From Campylorhamphus procurvoides (lineage: Eukaryota; Chordata; Aves; Passeriformes; Dendrocolaptidae), in assembly GCA_013396655.1 (NCBI GenBank), contig WBMV01003373.1, forward strand, positions 252,594-316,593: a DNA stretch of 64,000 nucleotides, read 5' to 3'. Of the stretch, positions 13,900 to 27,500 are shown piece after piece. Numbering within the stretch: the stretch's first letter is position 1; every line of letters starts with the position of its first letter. The notes below the pieces were generated by a model. It was given only the letters and a program-made list of their open reading frames with translations. It had not been told where the DNA came from and made no database searches. The translations under genes and the position numbers were made by a program.

Positions 13900-14860
13900 T
13901 ACCATACCAGCCTTTGTTTAAGTGCATCCAAGAAGGGAAATCAATATTCCTCAGGAGAGCATTTTGTTGGTACAGCTGCTGTTGCTAAGATTGGCTCAGT
14001 GTCATGTTCTCATTAATACAGTCTAATGGTAACCCTAAGATTGAGAATGTGCAGACAGACATAACGAATTTCTACTAGAAACACAAAAATGTAAAAATCC
14101 TGATTGCTTTAGCCTGATCGGATACTTTATATGTTGAAAGGATCATGTTTATAAATTGGAGTTTAATGATATTTATGAATCACAAAATTAAGTCCTGCCT
14201 TGTAGCAGTCATTAATGTGAAAGCAATTGCTGCTGCAGTTTGCCCTTTAAGAGCTTCAGCACAAAGAGACTGGCATGCTTGAAAGCAGTTTTGCATTTTT
14301 GAGCAAATTGTTACTATTGCAAGGAAAATGTTAGGATTTAGTTATACAAGCATATTTGCTAGCACTAAAATAACTCTTTGAAGCCCACATTTCTCAGAGG
14401 AAGATATGTGCATTGTGTCATGCCATTCTGTGAAAGGAAAAATCCTTTTGTATCAAGCATTATCAATGCTTCTCACCCTCTCTCTAAAGGCTCATGCTGT
14501 CCTGGATGTCATTTTTCATTCAGCTGTTAGTTTCTCTGACAGTGCACTGGAAACCTGGGAGATACAGGCAAGAAACATGAAAAAAAAAAAGCTACTGGGA
14601 AAAAAATAGTAAAGATGATGGCACAGGGAATTTGAACAGAAAAAGAATAAAAAAAAAAAATAAGAGAGAAACGACATCCAGGGAGCACAAAGTTGACAGC
14701 CTGAAAATGATTATGGATCAAACACAGGTTACAAGCCTGAGAGGATGGGAAATTTGGCATCTCCCTCTGCATCTTGAATTAAAAAAACACATTTGTAATG
14801 AGCCCAGATAATTAATTACAATCTTGCAATAAGAGTTTCACAAGCATCAAGCACACACAC
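13900..14860. promoter_or_regulatory. Enhancer-like non-coding stretch (candidate only)
   Basis: The stretch is non-repetitive. It carries an E-box CAGCTG at 13973-13978, several ATTAAT/AATTG cores between 14010 and 14230, and two overlapping TAATTA homeodomain cores at 14809-14818. Motif richness of this kind is typical of vertebrate conserved non-coding elements, but AT-rich DNA produces such cores by chance. Two A runs (14578-14590 and 14647-14661) interrupt the block, so if there is an element it is probably limited to about 13960-14420. This is inference only; conservation was not tested. Confidence 0.2.
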
Positions 14861-17800
14861 AAGCATGATGTACAAGCTGTATATACATGGACTGCAGTCC
14901 TTCCTGCCCCATCCTTCCTTAGTCCTCAGCATCTGAAGCAGCCTGTGCTTTATATGATTCAGCATGGGACAATTTCTGCCTCCAGTGGCCCCCAAGTCCT
15001 GTTCATCCTTACTTCCTGGGATTTGAACATCCTATAGCTCACGCTAATAGGGGTAATACATCAATCTTTACTGTCATTTGTGCAAATTTTCCCTGCTGCT
15101 GTCGAATGAATAAATCTTTACTCAGTAAAGATTTTAATTAAAGCAAGAAATTGTATCTTACTAAAAAGTCCCAAACTCTGCATCACATGTATGCCTGTCA
15201 GTAATCAGACACAAGTACAAAGACTGTGAAGTAACTGTTTCCACTCTTTTGACTACGATGGTGTATTTAGCATCTAGTACTCCTCCATCAATTTTTGACT
15301 TTCACGAAAATTTGTTTAGGATAATATTGCTCTAAGGATTATTCAGTTTTTTTTAATTAGATAAGCTGAAGGATATCTGAGAGCACACATGACTTCTGTA
15401 ACCTAAATTAAGCTGCTTTGGCACATATACTAACTATTTAATTCTTAGACTGTAATACAGCATGTATTACTGTGAGACTTGCTCAGATATTCAACAGGCC
15501 TACTTGAGTCTCATCAGCAGCTTAATTTATGGGCAGAATTTGAACATGTCCATATCATTACATTTCACCTGACATTTTAACATCCTGCCTCTAAGACAAG
15601 GCTTCAGAGCATCTTATACCCATGCACTCACTGCCCTATACAAAGAGGGTACTAAAACTCCAAAGGCGTTAAACTAAACTACGAACTAAAGATCCATAAA
15701 GGCAGCACACTGAACAGACAGCCAGTAAGAGCCATTAAGGACACAGTCATTTCTTACATCCCACTTATTTTTACAAATAGACATTATATTTTGAACTGTA
15801 GAGAAGTGTCTTTGATGATCTCCCCTGGGTTTCACAGCCTTGCAGCCCTTTTGGAAGAGATTTCTAAGATCTTCCCTTTAAAATGGAAAATAAAAGTGAT
15901 CAGGTCTTTCACTGGGTGACTGAAAAAAGCTATTTCCCCCACGTACACACTTCTCATAGGGCGATATGGTGCTCACATAATACCCACTGAGGATATTTTT
16001 CTTAAATACACAATCCTTTGTAAAGAATTAAAAACTAATGTTTAAATAAATCACACTTATATCTACACACACACTCCTCCATGTTTAATTGCTCCTAAAC
16101 TAACAATGCTGTGGGAAGGCTGGTGTTTCAGCTGATGAGACAGAGCACACCCATATCAGAAAGCTCTTTAGTTTAATATATGAAAGGTGCCACCTTTCGA
16201 TATGCTTACTGTACACACAGTAGTAGTCTTATTTTTCTAGATGGCATTTATGGGGTAATAAAATAGATTATTTATTGTCTTGAGCTGAACAATATTTGGG
16301 CTGGGCAAAAACAAGATACCAACAAACAAAAAATCCCTGACATTAGTACAAATAGTATTTGAGCATCTTATCCCTCCTAACAAAGGGGAAATGGCCAGAT
16401 GTTCTGTTTTACTCTGTATCTGTCAGGACACCACAAGGGACAGGGTTGGACAGAGCTGGTCAGGTCCATGGCTATGAGCCAGGTCCAAGGGCAAGCCAGA
16501 AAACCTTATGCAGGCTGTGGAGCCCAGAGCCAGGCTGGGCAGTACTGTGAAGAGATGTGTCAGTGGTGCAGGGGGTGGTGGCCCAGAGTGGCTGGCATGA
16601 AGCAGGTTGGAGGACCCCCAGGGAGTGGGCAGGAATAGGCAGAGCTGGTGGTGCCCTCAGGGCTATGGCAGTAAATGTTGGTTTTGAGGATTACTGAGAA
16701 GACCTAAGAAATGTGCTTCTGCAAACAGGGAAGAGCAGTCCTCACATCCTGACAGCACTTAAACATGTGGCTCAGGAAGGGATGACCTCCTGGGCAGTGA
16801 CTCAGTCAAGCCATTCCTTTCTAAACTACACAAAGCCGAGCCTTCAGAACCCTGGGTGTTTCTGGGTTCAGGTGACTCTTAAACAGAGTCTTGAGAAGTA
16901 CATCTGTCTGCTGGTGTCAAAGGGGCAGTTGATATCTGGCTAAGAGACCAGCTTGTCCATGGGTGACTGCTTCTGGATGCCTACCTGGAAGCCTTGAGGA
17001 TCTCATTCTCAGTAATTGTACCTGCAGCCAGAAACACAGAAGCCATGATGAGCACAAATTAAGGTCTAATATTATTCAAATTGCTCTGTCAAAACTGTGT
17101 CATAGGTATTTTTCAGGTTGGTAGCTCAAATTAAAGGACCCTTGAGACTGGGTTTCCATTGTTCATATATATTTAACGCTCCTTAAAATATACAAGGCCT
17201 GAATCACAAGTCCAGATGGACATATCTTGGTTCTTTCACCCTAAAGTGTATGCCCTGGATAGCCTTGGATTTCTCTAAGTGCCCGTGTTTAGGAAACAGA
17301 ACCAAGCCCTTAGTGTAATCTCTACTTTAGGAAACCATGTGCCAAATGGAGATTACAATTTATTGCAGAGACTTTTGATAAAAATTCATTTTTCCTAAGC
17401 TTTCAGATAGTTCAGTGTTTAAGGTACCAAATACTTATGAAGAATCTAAAAGATTCTTCTTCAATGCTTTAAAATAAATTTACCACTGAGTAATAGATCC
17501 AAAAGAGAGAAAAATAAGCTACTGACGATCTCCCCATTCAGCTTCTGGATCATAGGTAATATTGTTCTGAGAGGAAGACTTATTGATATATTCCACTTAC
17601 TCCTTGAGATTTGTGCACTTTTTTTTTTTAAGTCAATTTATAAGTTATACCCTTTATCTTTAAAATTTCATATTTCTTTGAATTTTGGTTAAGGAGCTTA
17701 TTTTTCTGTCATAATGTATCTTTTAACTTAAAAAGTAATATTATGAAGTTTAAATTCACTTTAAAGTGCTTCAAATAATGTGTTCAAAGGGTTGTAGAAT

Positions 17801-20355
17801 AACTTTTTTATCACTTTTGCTAAGTGACAGGAAGCCATTCTTAGAGTAGGACAAAGTCAGGTATTTACAATAGCTCAGGAGATTAATGAGACTGGTACAG
17901 GTTTATGGAAAAAAAAAAGTGCCTCCTCTATGGGGCAGTAAATTATTACAGTACTCTTTTCCCCTCATCTTTATGAAAATTCAGTTATTTGTTACTTATG
18001 CACTACAAGAAGAGACTGGGTGGAAGAACTAGTCTGAACAAACAGGGATTGCTGCCAGTAGTTTAACAAACAGTAGGGAAAAAGGTTCTGATGTAGAAAA
18101 ATAATACTTTCACAACTGAGATTTTTTGAGAGATCTCTGCTATTTAGAAAGAGTACCTTGGCCTACCTGGTGCCCCTGAAAAATTATCAGAGTGCTCCAT
18201 TGCCTTCAGTCCCTTTCAGTTTCATTACAGTGTAGCCAGAGACAGACCACCTGCAGAGATGCTTATCCAATCCAGGCAAATGTTACCGAGCAGAGTGACA
18301 GAACTGCGGCTGAATTATGCCTGTTAAAAGACAGAGCCCTATCAAGAGCATCGAGGAGATGTACCAACTCAATGCATTGCAATGGCCAGAGGCAGCAAAA
18401 CTACACAACTTAGGTTTTGCCAGAAGTGCCTGAGGGATTAGGCTGAAAAGTGACCCAAACTGCAGTGTTGGAAAAAATATAAATAAAAAAGAAGAAGGAT
18501 GTGGATCTTTTCAGTTCACACAGAATACATGTCACTAGACTGGGCTAAAAGATTAAACACAAACAACAAACCAAAACAAGCAAACCTCCGAACAAGCAAA
18601 ACCCCAAAATTGTAAGGACCCTTATTTAGAGGAAGAAAGGTTTGTACAGGCCAGCAGATGCAGAAGGCATGGGTAGATCAGCAAACTAGGCCAGAGAGTG
18701 GGCCAAGCTACTGAACTGCAATTTACCCTTACTTTTCTATTTGAAGTCTGTTGCTACTGGAATAAAACTACAAGGGGAAATGTCTTTTTTGGGGGGGGCA
18801 AGACCCCACAGTGGTGTACTTACCCACTTTCACTTTTCCACCACTGTAGAAAATGCTGTAAAAATGGCAGAAGTTAAATACACAAGGGCAGAGATAATCT
18901 GACCCATGATCTGTAAGAAAAACTCCATAAATTCCACAATTTGAGAATTTAAATCTATTAAACTATGATGTGTAACACAGTAGGAAGAAACGCAGATTTG
19001 CAAGGTAGAATTCATGGGAGGAATTTTACAGCTGATGACAAAGGATCCCTGCAAAAGAGTTTCACAATGACACACCTGAGTGTCCTCTTGTAAGATTAAA
19101 AGAAAAAGGAACTCTTTGGGTTTCTAAGATGACTGTGATGTGAACCTGCTCAAAGAATCAAATTTACTAGTGAATCCGTTTCTGAGTAGGTTAGTCAAAA
19201 AGAGTGATTAGCAGCTAGAAAAGAAAGACGTCAACACACTAGTATCTGAGCAAGTAGCTGAAACAATAAGTAACAAAAAGAAGGAGATATCTAGAAGCAG
19301 TTGGCAAATAATCAAATCAAGTTCAATCAAAACACAACTTTTGTGAGGGTTCTCAGTGCAACAATTCTTGAGACTCAGTACTCTGGTTACTCTTTTACTA
19401 TGGCCAGCTGTACTTTGCTACCTGATAAAACAAGGTACTGAAAGTGAGTCTTGCCATTACGTCCCAATAAGCAACTATGACCTCACATACCGACTCAGTG
19501 ATGGTTAAAAGCTATGCTAGTGTCTGCTGTGTGTCCTCAGATAACCTTTACTAGCTTGACAGAAAGACCTTGCAGCTCATCCTAAAGCGCTGCCTCTGCT
19601 TGACAGAATATAAAACAGATTTGGAAACGCCGATTACTGACTGGTTTCTTGATTGCAATTAGATAATGCAAGATTATTCTGTTGAAGCAAATGACTTGCA
19701 AAATAGCACTTATGTGCAGGAGACATGGCCCTTCAGTCTCATCCTTCCCCAGGAGGGAGTAGGAAACATGGGCATCGCAAGGGCCAAAGCAAGTCTTCTA
19801 GATCCAGGCCTGAACTAGGAGAGGCTGAGGGCTGCAGCTCAGTCCAGAGGTGAGGGGATCCTGGCAGTGGGAGTGGACAACACAGGACAGCTGCTAGAAA
19901 CAGCTTTTCAGTGGACAAATAGGAAACAGCACATGACTCCTACGGACAGCTTAACCAGACTGGATATGCTCCAGAAAAGCCCTGACTGTGGCTTTACATA
20001 GAAATGTCTGACAAATGAGAACTGCTGCTTTTGTTTCACTGTTTCTAAACAATCAGGACTGTGCTTGTTTTAGACAAGATCATTTCACAACTTCTTCCAC
20101 AAGCCCTCTATTTCCCTGTTTGTCTTCAGTATCTGCCTGCTATCAGCTGTGACTGTAAAAGTTCTTCAAAAGAGGGGCTGGTTTTCTTTGTGCACAATTG
20201 AACTGAGGTCCCTGGATGTTCATGAAAATTTGAAAAAACATACTTACAGTAAGAACCTCTTACCAATTCATTGTATTGAATTTTAGCACTTTTCTTAAAA
20301 CACTGAGTAAAAAAATTATTCATATTCCTAGTTTTAAAAAGAAAAAAAGTAAAGC

Positions 20356-20369
20356 AAAAAAAAAAAAAA
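20356..20369. repeat. Poly(A) tract, 14 bases
   Basis: An uninterrupted A run in A-rich context. No upstream retrocopy could be recognised. Confidence 0.8.
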
Positions 20370-20729
20370 GTAAGTTGGGTTGTAATGAAGAAAAGGTGTA
20401 TGAAGGTCAATGACAGTCTCCAAGTGTTGGCAGGCACAGAGAAAGAAGAAATTTAGAAATCACTAAGTAAGTGTTCTGTAGCTTCATTAAGTTGATTTGG
20501 CATAGATAACGCAGTGAAATCCAGCATTTTTATGCGTTTTTCCACTCTTTCAAGTATCTCCCTGAATAACCATCTACATTTTTTTATTTATAGAAGAAGA
20601 ATCAGAGAGGAAAAAAGAGGCAAAGTGTCTGAAATATTGAGATATAAGGCTGAACTATAATTTCTGCAATGGTCATTTGATTTATTTGGAGATAGTTCAT
20701 CCAGAGTCTTCAAGCAAACATTTTTAAGT

Positions 20730-20816
20730 TGTTTTTTTTTTTTATTTGTTGGGGGGGGGGTGTGTGTTTTGGTTTGGTTTTTTTGGTGCTTTTTTTGTTT
20801 GTTTGTTTTTTCCCTA
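20730..20816. repeat. Low-complexity T/G tract with G10 run and (GTTT)n
   Basis: A long T run is followed by ten G (20751-20760), a short TG tract, GGTTT units and GTTT units. The open frame crossing it (20729-20965) gives a Phe/Val/Leu-rich peptide only because of this composition. Confidence 0.85.
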
Positions 20817-21659
20817 AGGAATTATGGTGTTCATTTAACTCAATAAAGTCCATAGAGTCATACCAGAAATGTCCAGGAATTCATTTTCACGTGTCATGCT
20901 CCCACCCTTTTCATAAAAGCTTGTATACAAAAACACCAGTTTATCAGTGTGAGTATGGACTTTGAAGTAGCATAAGCAGCAGAGGAGTTTCCTTTTCTTG
21001 ATTTAAAGGATGGAATTTTTATTTCTTCAGCTTTAATGGCCATTCTCTATGAAACACATGTTTATTTTCTTATGTGTAATGTAATTTCAGGAAGCTGCAA
21101 GGATTTCAAACCCAGTATTTTTAAGCTGGGCCCATTAGTGCCGTTCTTTAAACTGGGATCACTTTTATCATATTCTGATAAGCAGCATTTTACAGTAGTT
21201 TTTGCTCACTTAACATTCTTATGTTAATCAACAAGGTGCAAGACACTAGGGAAGTTAGGTCTATGCTATTCTATATTCATTTAGGGACGTGTCTCTGTTC
21301 TACCAAACTTAATATCATGATTGAATGCTATGTTATTTCTGTCCTGTTCCAGCTACTGTTATCAGGAGATGTCATTAAACTAGTGATCAACTGATCCATA
21401 GTTTGTTTGTCCATTTCATGCCATGGAGAAGATTTTTAACTTAAAAGTGAAACTCTTGTAAATATTACAATCAAACAAAAAGAAAGGAGAATATATAACT
21501 AAAACTGAAATGTTCTGCTGAGACCAGTCTAAGACATTTCAGGTTTACGCATTCCCCATTGTGTTTTGGCTGTGAGAGATATCAAAATCTGGTATGATAT
21601 ACAAATGGGATGAAACAAGAGTGGAATGACACAAATAAATGTCACAAATAAAATTGCAT

Positions 21660-21800
21660 CTTTTTCCTGTGGAACCAAATCATGTCAAACATGGCCTGCA
21701 AGCCTGTCTACCACCAACACTGTTTAAATAAAGTTGTACTGAATACAACATCCTCCCCTGCCACAGCATGGCTCAGTGCTTTCATTTACTCTGATTTCAT
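21660..21800. mobile_element. Possible ancient hAT-type DNA transposon remnant
   Basis: The order of short words here recalls the non-autonomous hAT-Charlie elements seen across amniotes: GGCCTGCAAGCC near 21693, AAATAAAGTTGTACTGAA at about 21725-21742, and CCACAGCATGGCTCA near 21762. The match is from memory, is very diverged, and no terminal inverted repeats or 8-bp target duplication were found. It could equally be unique sequence. Confidence 0.18.
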
Positions 21801-24055
21801 ATTGTGCCAGACTATGCCAGGTTTTCATATATTCAAATGCACCTGAAAACACCTGCTCCCTGCAAGACTTCTCAATAACTTGCAGAAAACACGGGATACA
21901 AATATCAAAATCCTTAGTGAAGTGTGTGCCACCATTTTTTTTATCACAAGGCAAACTCTTTTCCTGTGGCTCTAACATTCAACAGTGTAAGCATTTTGCT
22001 TTTTGAAGCTGAGGTGTTTCTAAATATGCACAGTCTGCTCATTTATGGCAGGACAAGACTGTTCTGGCTGACTCACTCCATTGTTGGATTGTGCACCCCT
22101 TAGGATCACACAGTGGTGAGTCAGTAATTTGTAAACAGAAGAGAGAAAAAAAAAAGCAACAAATGAATAAAGAGAACAAGCTTCATTTTTGCTATCAAAG
22201 GCCTCAAAGATGCCATGCAAAGGGAGCATAATTATTAATTGAACAAAACTCATGACATGATCTTTCCTATACAACCTCAGCAGTTCTTGCAGCTGGTCTT
22301 GCCCACTATTGAAGTAAGGAATGATTTGTACCTCATGAAAGGATAACACACATTTTGTATCCTCCCTTTGGGAAAAGGGGCTGAGCTTTATGTTCATTTT
22401 CTTCTGAAGGACTGCATCATTAGTATTTATTTTCAAGAACAGAGACATAATTTTAGATATGTTTCATCACAAAAAGATAATGTATTGGGTTTGCAGGCCT
22501 GAGTATTGAAACAACATAGGAAATCTTACAGTAGAGAATTACATGCTTTCTTACAAGCATATATCATCCCTCAGGCTGAGAAGGCTTTGAAAAATAACAT
22601 TGCTAAGAAAGGATTTTTGCAAACAAAAAGCTTATGAGACTAATTGGTATTATGTCAGATGCATAATGTTTCAGTATATTGTTTTTTGGCAATGGTGGTT
22701 TGGTTTTCCTGGGCTCAGAGCCCAGTTTCTGTTTAATTTTCTGTAAGGTTTCATAGCAGCCTAGACATAAGGAGCTGGCTTACTTGCAAATAACAAGGTA
22801 TCTCAGAATACATATTGATTAGAATTGAAACACACTCAGCAGCCTGCTTGATGGACTGCTTATGTCATCTTCATCAGAAAATTGCCTGCTTCAAAGTAAA
22901 GAGAATTTTGCCTATAGAAGAAGTGATAAGAAACTAGATGAAAATAAAGATTGGAAGGTAAACTTCACATATTGAAAACACATTGGCTCATCATTATAAC
23001 TTTGAGCCTAAATCTTGTCTCAGTTCTGAACAATTTTGTATGCCTGCAGTGATCTTGAAGCCTTATTAGGTCCAAAGGAAGGTACTAAACTAAATAGAAG
23101 ACTTTTTTCACAATGCCAGCAGTCTTCTAGGTCTACTTTCTCCCACACATCTTGTTTGAGGCAAAGGTTCTTGAAGGGGAGATTTCTGAGGCACTGCAGT
23201 TCTCAGACTATTCAGTTCAACCCAAAGATGTATTAGCTCAGATACCACTGGACTTTACCTGCTTTTATCCAGTGTTATTCCTAAGCTAATGAGCTTATGA
23301 TGATAATAAGATCTTGGCAGAAAAGTTGGACTTCCTGTGGTATCACCCCTAGGGTCAATTCCCATCGTGCTCCCACTGTGCTCCCACCTTCAGTGTCATC
23401 TTGTGACACAAGTCTGAATGCTCTCTGCATTTGCACAGCACTACAAATTCTGTGGATTTGCATTTATCTGCATCTCTGTAAGCACCTTAAGACAGCAAAA
23501 CTGAAATACCTACACCTAGTTCTACACCTCCTTTAAAATTTGGCCCATCATTTATAATAAAAGGTGAATATATCCCTCAACAGTGCATTTATGTACACAC
23601 ATATTCATCGTGTTCTAGAAGTTTGTTGATTCATAAAAGGATAGACTACATATTTAAAGTTAGGTGAGGCATGAAAAATAATGGAGTCAGATATTTAAAT
23701 ATCTGTTTACTGTAGCTGTATAGGTCTTGTGCTTTTTAATTTTTTTCCCAGAATGGTGTGTCTCCTACTGTTCATAGCAACAAATACATGTAAGCTTTTT
23801 GTGAGCAATATTTGTATATGCATTCAGTCACAGAGTAGAAACTACAATTGTCACATTTTTGACAAGTGCAAGCAAGTAATATAATTCCCAGTTACAAAAC
23901 ATAATGATAAGATTTTTAATGGGTACATGGTTATAATTATGACATAGATGTAACTGGAGACTTTTTGATCTGCTTATGGCTATTTACAGAAGAAGGGAAA
24001 AAATGCTACATATGTATGTATTTAAACTGGGATGATCCAACTCATCCTAAATCAT

Positions 24056-24583
24056 TTGGAATGTATGCTCTTGTGAGGCCCTGTCTGGAGTACTGTGTCC
24101 ATAGCTGGGGTCCTCAGCAAAGAAAGATATGGACCGATTGGAGTGAGTCCAGAGGAGGACATCAAAGATGACTAGAGGGATGGAGCATCTCTCCTACAAA
24201 GACAGGCTGAGAGAATTGGGGTTGTTCAGCCTGGAGAAAAGAAGGCTCTGGGGAGACGTTATCATGGCCTTTCAGTGTTTGAAAGTGGCTTATAAAAGAG
24301 GAGGAAGAGTTACTTTTTACATGGGCAGGTAGTGATAGGACAAGGGGGAATGATTTTAAACTAAAAGAGGAGAGATTTAGATTACTGTAGGAATGGTGAG
24401 GCACTGGAACAGGCTGACCAGAGAAACTGCGGATGTGCCATTGGTGGAAGTGTTCAAGGCCAGGTTGAATGGGGTCCTGAGCAAATTGATCTAGTGAGTG
24501 CCATCACTGTCCTTGATCTTCAGATGATCTTTAATGTCCATTCCAGTCCAAACCTTTCTCTGACTCTGTGATTGTGATTGTGG
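24056..24583 (+). mobile_element. CR1 LINE 3' end, including 3' UTR and terminal repeat
   Basis: This is a 5'-truncated CR1 retrotransposon, the usual form of these elements in birds. It begins inside the ORF2 C-terminal region, where the plus frame reads ALVRPCLEYCVHSWGPQ, matching the family's LVRPxLEYCVQFWxPQ block. It runs on through the familiar 3' segment: the 'GACAGGCTGAGAGAATTGGGGTTGTTCAGCCTGGAGAA' region at about 24200-24240, the 'GACAAGGGGGAATG' region near 24340, the 'GAGGCACTGGAACAGGCTG' region near 24400, and the 'TTCAAGGCCAGGTTGAATGGGG' region near 24455. It ends with degenerate copies of the terminal GATTCTGTGATT-type short repeat at about 24562-24582. A deletion of roughly 30 bases relative to the consensus lies near 24380-24393. 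ORF2 is interrupted and the copy is dead. No target duplication was found, as is usual for CR1. Confidence 0.94.
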
Positions 24584-27500
24584 TAGTTGTGACTTTGGTC
24601 ACATGAAACTTGCTTATTCATCTCTTCCTTTCCCTTTTGACTGCCATGATTGCTCATTTGTTTTATATCATCCCTCAGTGACTACTTAGAATAAAATTCA
24701 TTTGAATTAGGCATCATCATTTTTGCAGAGTTTCTGTTATAGGGATTTTCTCTTACATCACTTAGGTTTGGCCAGTATTACCATTATAATCAAACACATC
24801 ATCCACTTTATGCACAAGTACCTTGGTTGCAGCTTTTTAGAACATCTGTGTTGTCCTAGAATCTGATTTTCCTTTTCTACTAATGAAAGTTAGAGCAATT
24901 GTATATGATAATAATGGAGTAATGTGGTGAAAATGAAGGAGGACATATCCATTTTTTCTTGGCCAAAGACTGGCAAGAGGACAATTAGTAGTGTGTAAAG
25001 ACACTGTTCCCTCCTCAGCACTAAGTTACACAGCAGAGAAGAAAATCCTTAAACTAAAACATTTGTGCATCAGTATCTTTTGATTTGAAAGGCCTTTACT
25101 TAAGACTCTGAATATTTGTGTGACAGTAGGAGATCATTATCCTGGAGCTGCAGTCTGATCCAGATCCATCTGTTCTTAACATATTAGACTTTAAAAAAAA
25201 AAAGCTAAACTGAACTATTTGAATTAGGTGTTCAGACTATTAAGACTATTATTTCTATAAATCTATTGTAAAATACAGTAAAATACACTTCTATTAATGT
25301 ATTATAATATTAAAAATTATCAAAACTATTATATATAAAGTATATTAAAATATACTTCAATTAAATCACATCAAAACGTTCCTAAAAGACCCATGGGATT
25401 GTTTCTTGCAAGAATATCAAAGTGGGATGTCTTTCCAGATGATGTGTTCTTATCCTAAAATTATATATGAGAGAGAAATTAGTTGTAGAAGACTTTGGCA
25501 GATTATGTCACAGGAAGGCAAGATTGTTTCAATGGGCTCATCCCACCCAAAAAATGGTAGGCAGATAAAAATAAGAGCTGTGAGTGATAAAAAGCATTGG
25601 GTCACCAGCAACCAAGGGTCATTAAGCATATCACTGCCTGTATAATGTACAGTCATCCAGACAATTTAACTCACCATTACAATTAGTTCTAATTGCCCCC
25701 ATTGTTGACAGCCTTGGTAAAGAAACCAGGGAATGAATTACATGTTAAGCATACCACAGGCCACTGTAGATGCACACTGGCAAAACCCGCAATTTGATGT
25801 ATTTGCCTTACTGATGTGTTCCTGTACTTGTTCTACTGAGTAGACCTCTATTTCTATTGCACTTTCATCAGTCAATTAAAATTCAATTAAAAATAAAAAT
25901 AGAACTGAAAAAGCTCGACATCCTGCTAGCTGAAAGGCTTGTTGGGTTTCTTTTCCCCTGCTCATTTCAAAGTCTTAGATAAATTCAAGTGGTAAAAATC
26001 CCAGAGGGAATGAGGAATAAAAAGAGTAGAAGTTATTTTTGCCAAAATTTATGTACTCTCAAATCAAGCTTCACAAACCGCTTAACTTGACAGGTAGGTC
26101 AAAAAGCAACTCTAGTTTTTACTCATTTTCTTGTTGTTGTTTCCATAAGCAGTTCCATTGAAAAAGGTTTGAAATGGAGATACACATCAGAAAACATGTG
26201 AAAGAATTAGGCCCTTTATTAGGCACTTTCTGAATTTATGACTCAAAGAGATTGGAGGGGTTGATTGTGTCTACTCTGTGGAGATTTTACTTGGTTTTGT
26301 CCCTTCTAAGACAGGGGGAAATCTAACATGGTATATGTCTGCTACTGAACAGAGCAAAAAGTTTAGTTCTTGACTTCAAATTGAATACCTCATCCTATAT
26401 TACATGCTCTTTCATTTTGCTGTTCGGTATAAAAACTTGTTCAGTAAGAGAAAAATCTTATTATCCATAGTCAAACAGTGATTTTGGGGCATCCTAGTGA
26501 TGTCTAAATTTTCTTATTCTGTAAGACTTATACCTTTTTATACCATCTCAAATGAAAATCTCGGTGTCTGTGCGATCATAACCTCAAGCACAGCAAATCA
26601 GTCCTTTTTTACTTACTGCTCAGTTTGATTACTGACCTTGCACCTCTGATATACCTAGTGCCAACAATAAGAGTTGCTGCTTCTTCTGACACAATGTAGT
26701 GTGTGAAAAGTAACTCTTCATTTAGAGTAGTAACTTGTTGAACCATACACTATAGTCTTGCTGATAGAAATAGCAGTTCTCAAATCCCCTAGCAGCAGTA
26801 GAATCACAGAATATTTATTTTTCCTTCCCCATTTATGTCCTTTACTTAGAATTTAATAATATAAATTGGGTAAATGATGCAGAGTATTGTTGATAAAAAT
26901 TATTTTAGCAATGACTCAGCTGGAGACACAGCACCTTTACATTAGATAAATACAAATTTGAATGCATGACTTATGGAGGACAGAAAGCAACATTTCCAAA
27001 TTGACGGTATTTCATTCTTTCATGTCTGATAGTGGTTCTAACAGGGACACACAAGGCTTCAAACACTGTGGAAAAAAATATTTGAGGAATGTTTCCCACA
27101 ACAGTCTCTAGTTTTCAGAGAACAGGGCTGGAAAGATGTTCAAGGTTCATCTGAGAAAGAGGACTGGAGACAAAGCTGGGCTGAAATGAGCTCCTGAGCC
27201 ACAGGTAGTGTGGCAGAAAGATCCAGGAGAGGCTTGACGGGAACAGTCAGGCCTTGCTGGGGACCAAATATAGTTTCAGTGTCCTAGTGCAAGAGATTCA
27301 GGAAGACAGTAAAAGATGTATTCACTTTCAGATGATAAGGCTGTTCAGATAAGCTTAGTGATGTAAAAGAGAATGTCTTCCATTTGATTATAAATAATAA
27401 TTAGTTCTCAGTCAGGATGGCCTATAACTTTTCTGCTTTTCATAAAATCTGTATTACTCAGTCAACATCCATTCTCAACACATATTTGACTAGTCATATT

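Larger units (their letters stand above)
14861..24055. other. Non-coding sequence, no gene seen
   Basis: No gene could be supported. Less AT-rich patches occur near 16390-16680, 18190-18440 and 19730-19960, with short open frames but no domains. The longest frame, 22020-22448 on the minus strand (142 codons), shows no family resemblance. The block contains small perfect inverted repeats at 15113-15133 (AATCTTTAC arms, 3-base loop) and 17439-17459 (GAAGAATCT arms, 3-base loop). It also contains a G8 run (18791-18798), a T10 run near 17620-17629, and the T/G low-complexity tract annotated below. Confidence 0.5.

Noticed and set aside
22020..22448. Longest open frame in the window, 142 codons, minus strand
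   Set aside because: No domain, signal peptide or repeated motif is visible. In 64 kb of AT-rich DNA over six frames, a frame of this length is within chance expectation, and nothing around it looks like exon boundaries or a promoter.
26801..26813. AGAATCACAGAAT, similar to the CR1 terminal repeat
   Set aside because: It is short, and no CR1 body lies on either side.
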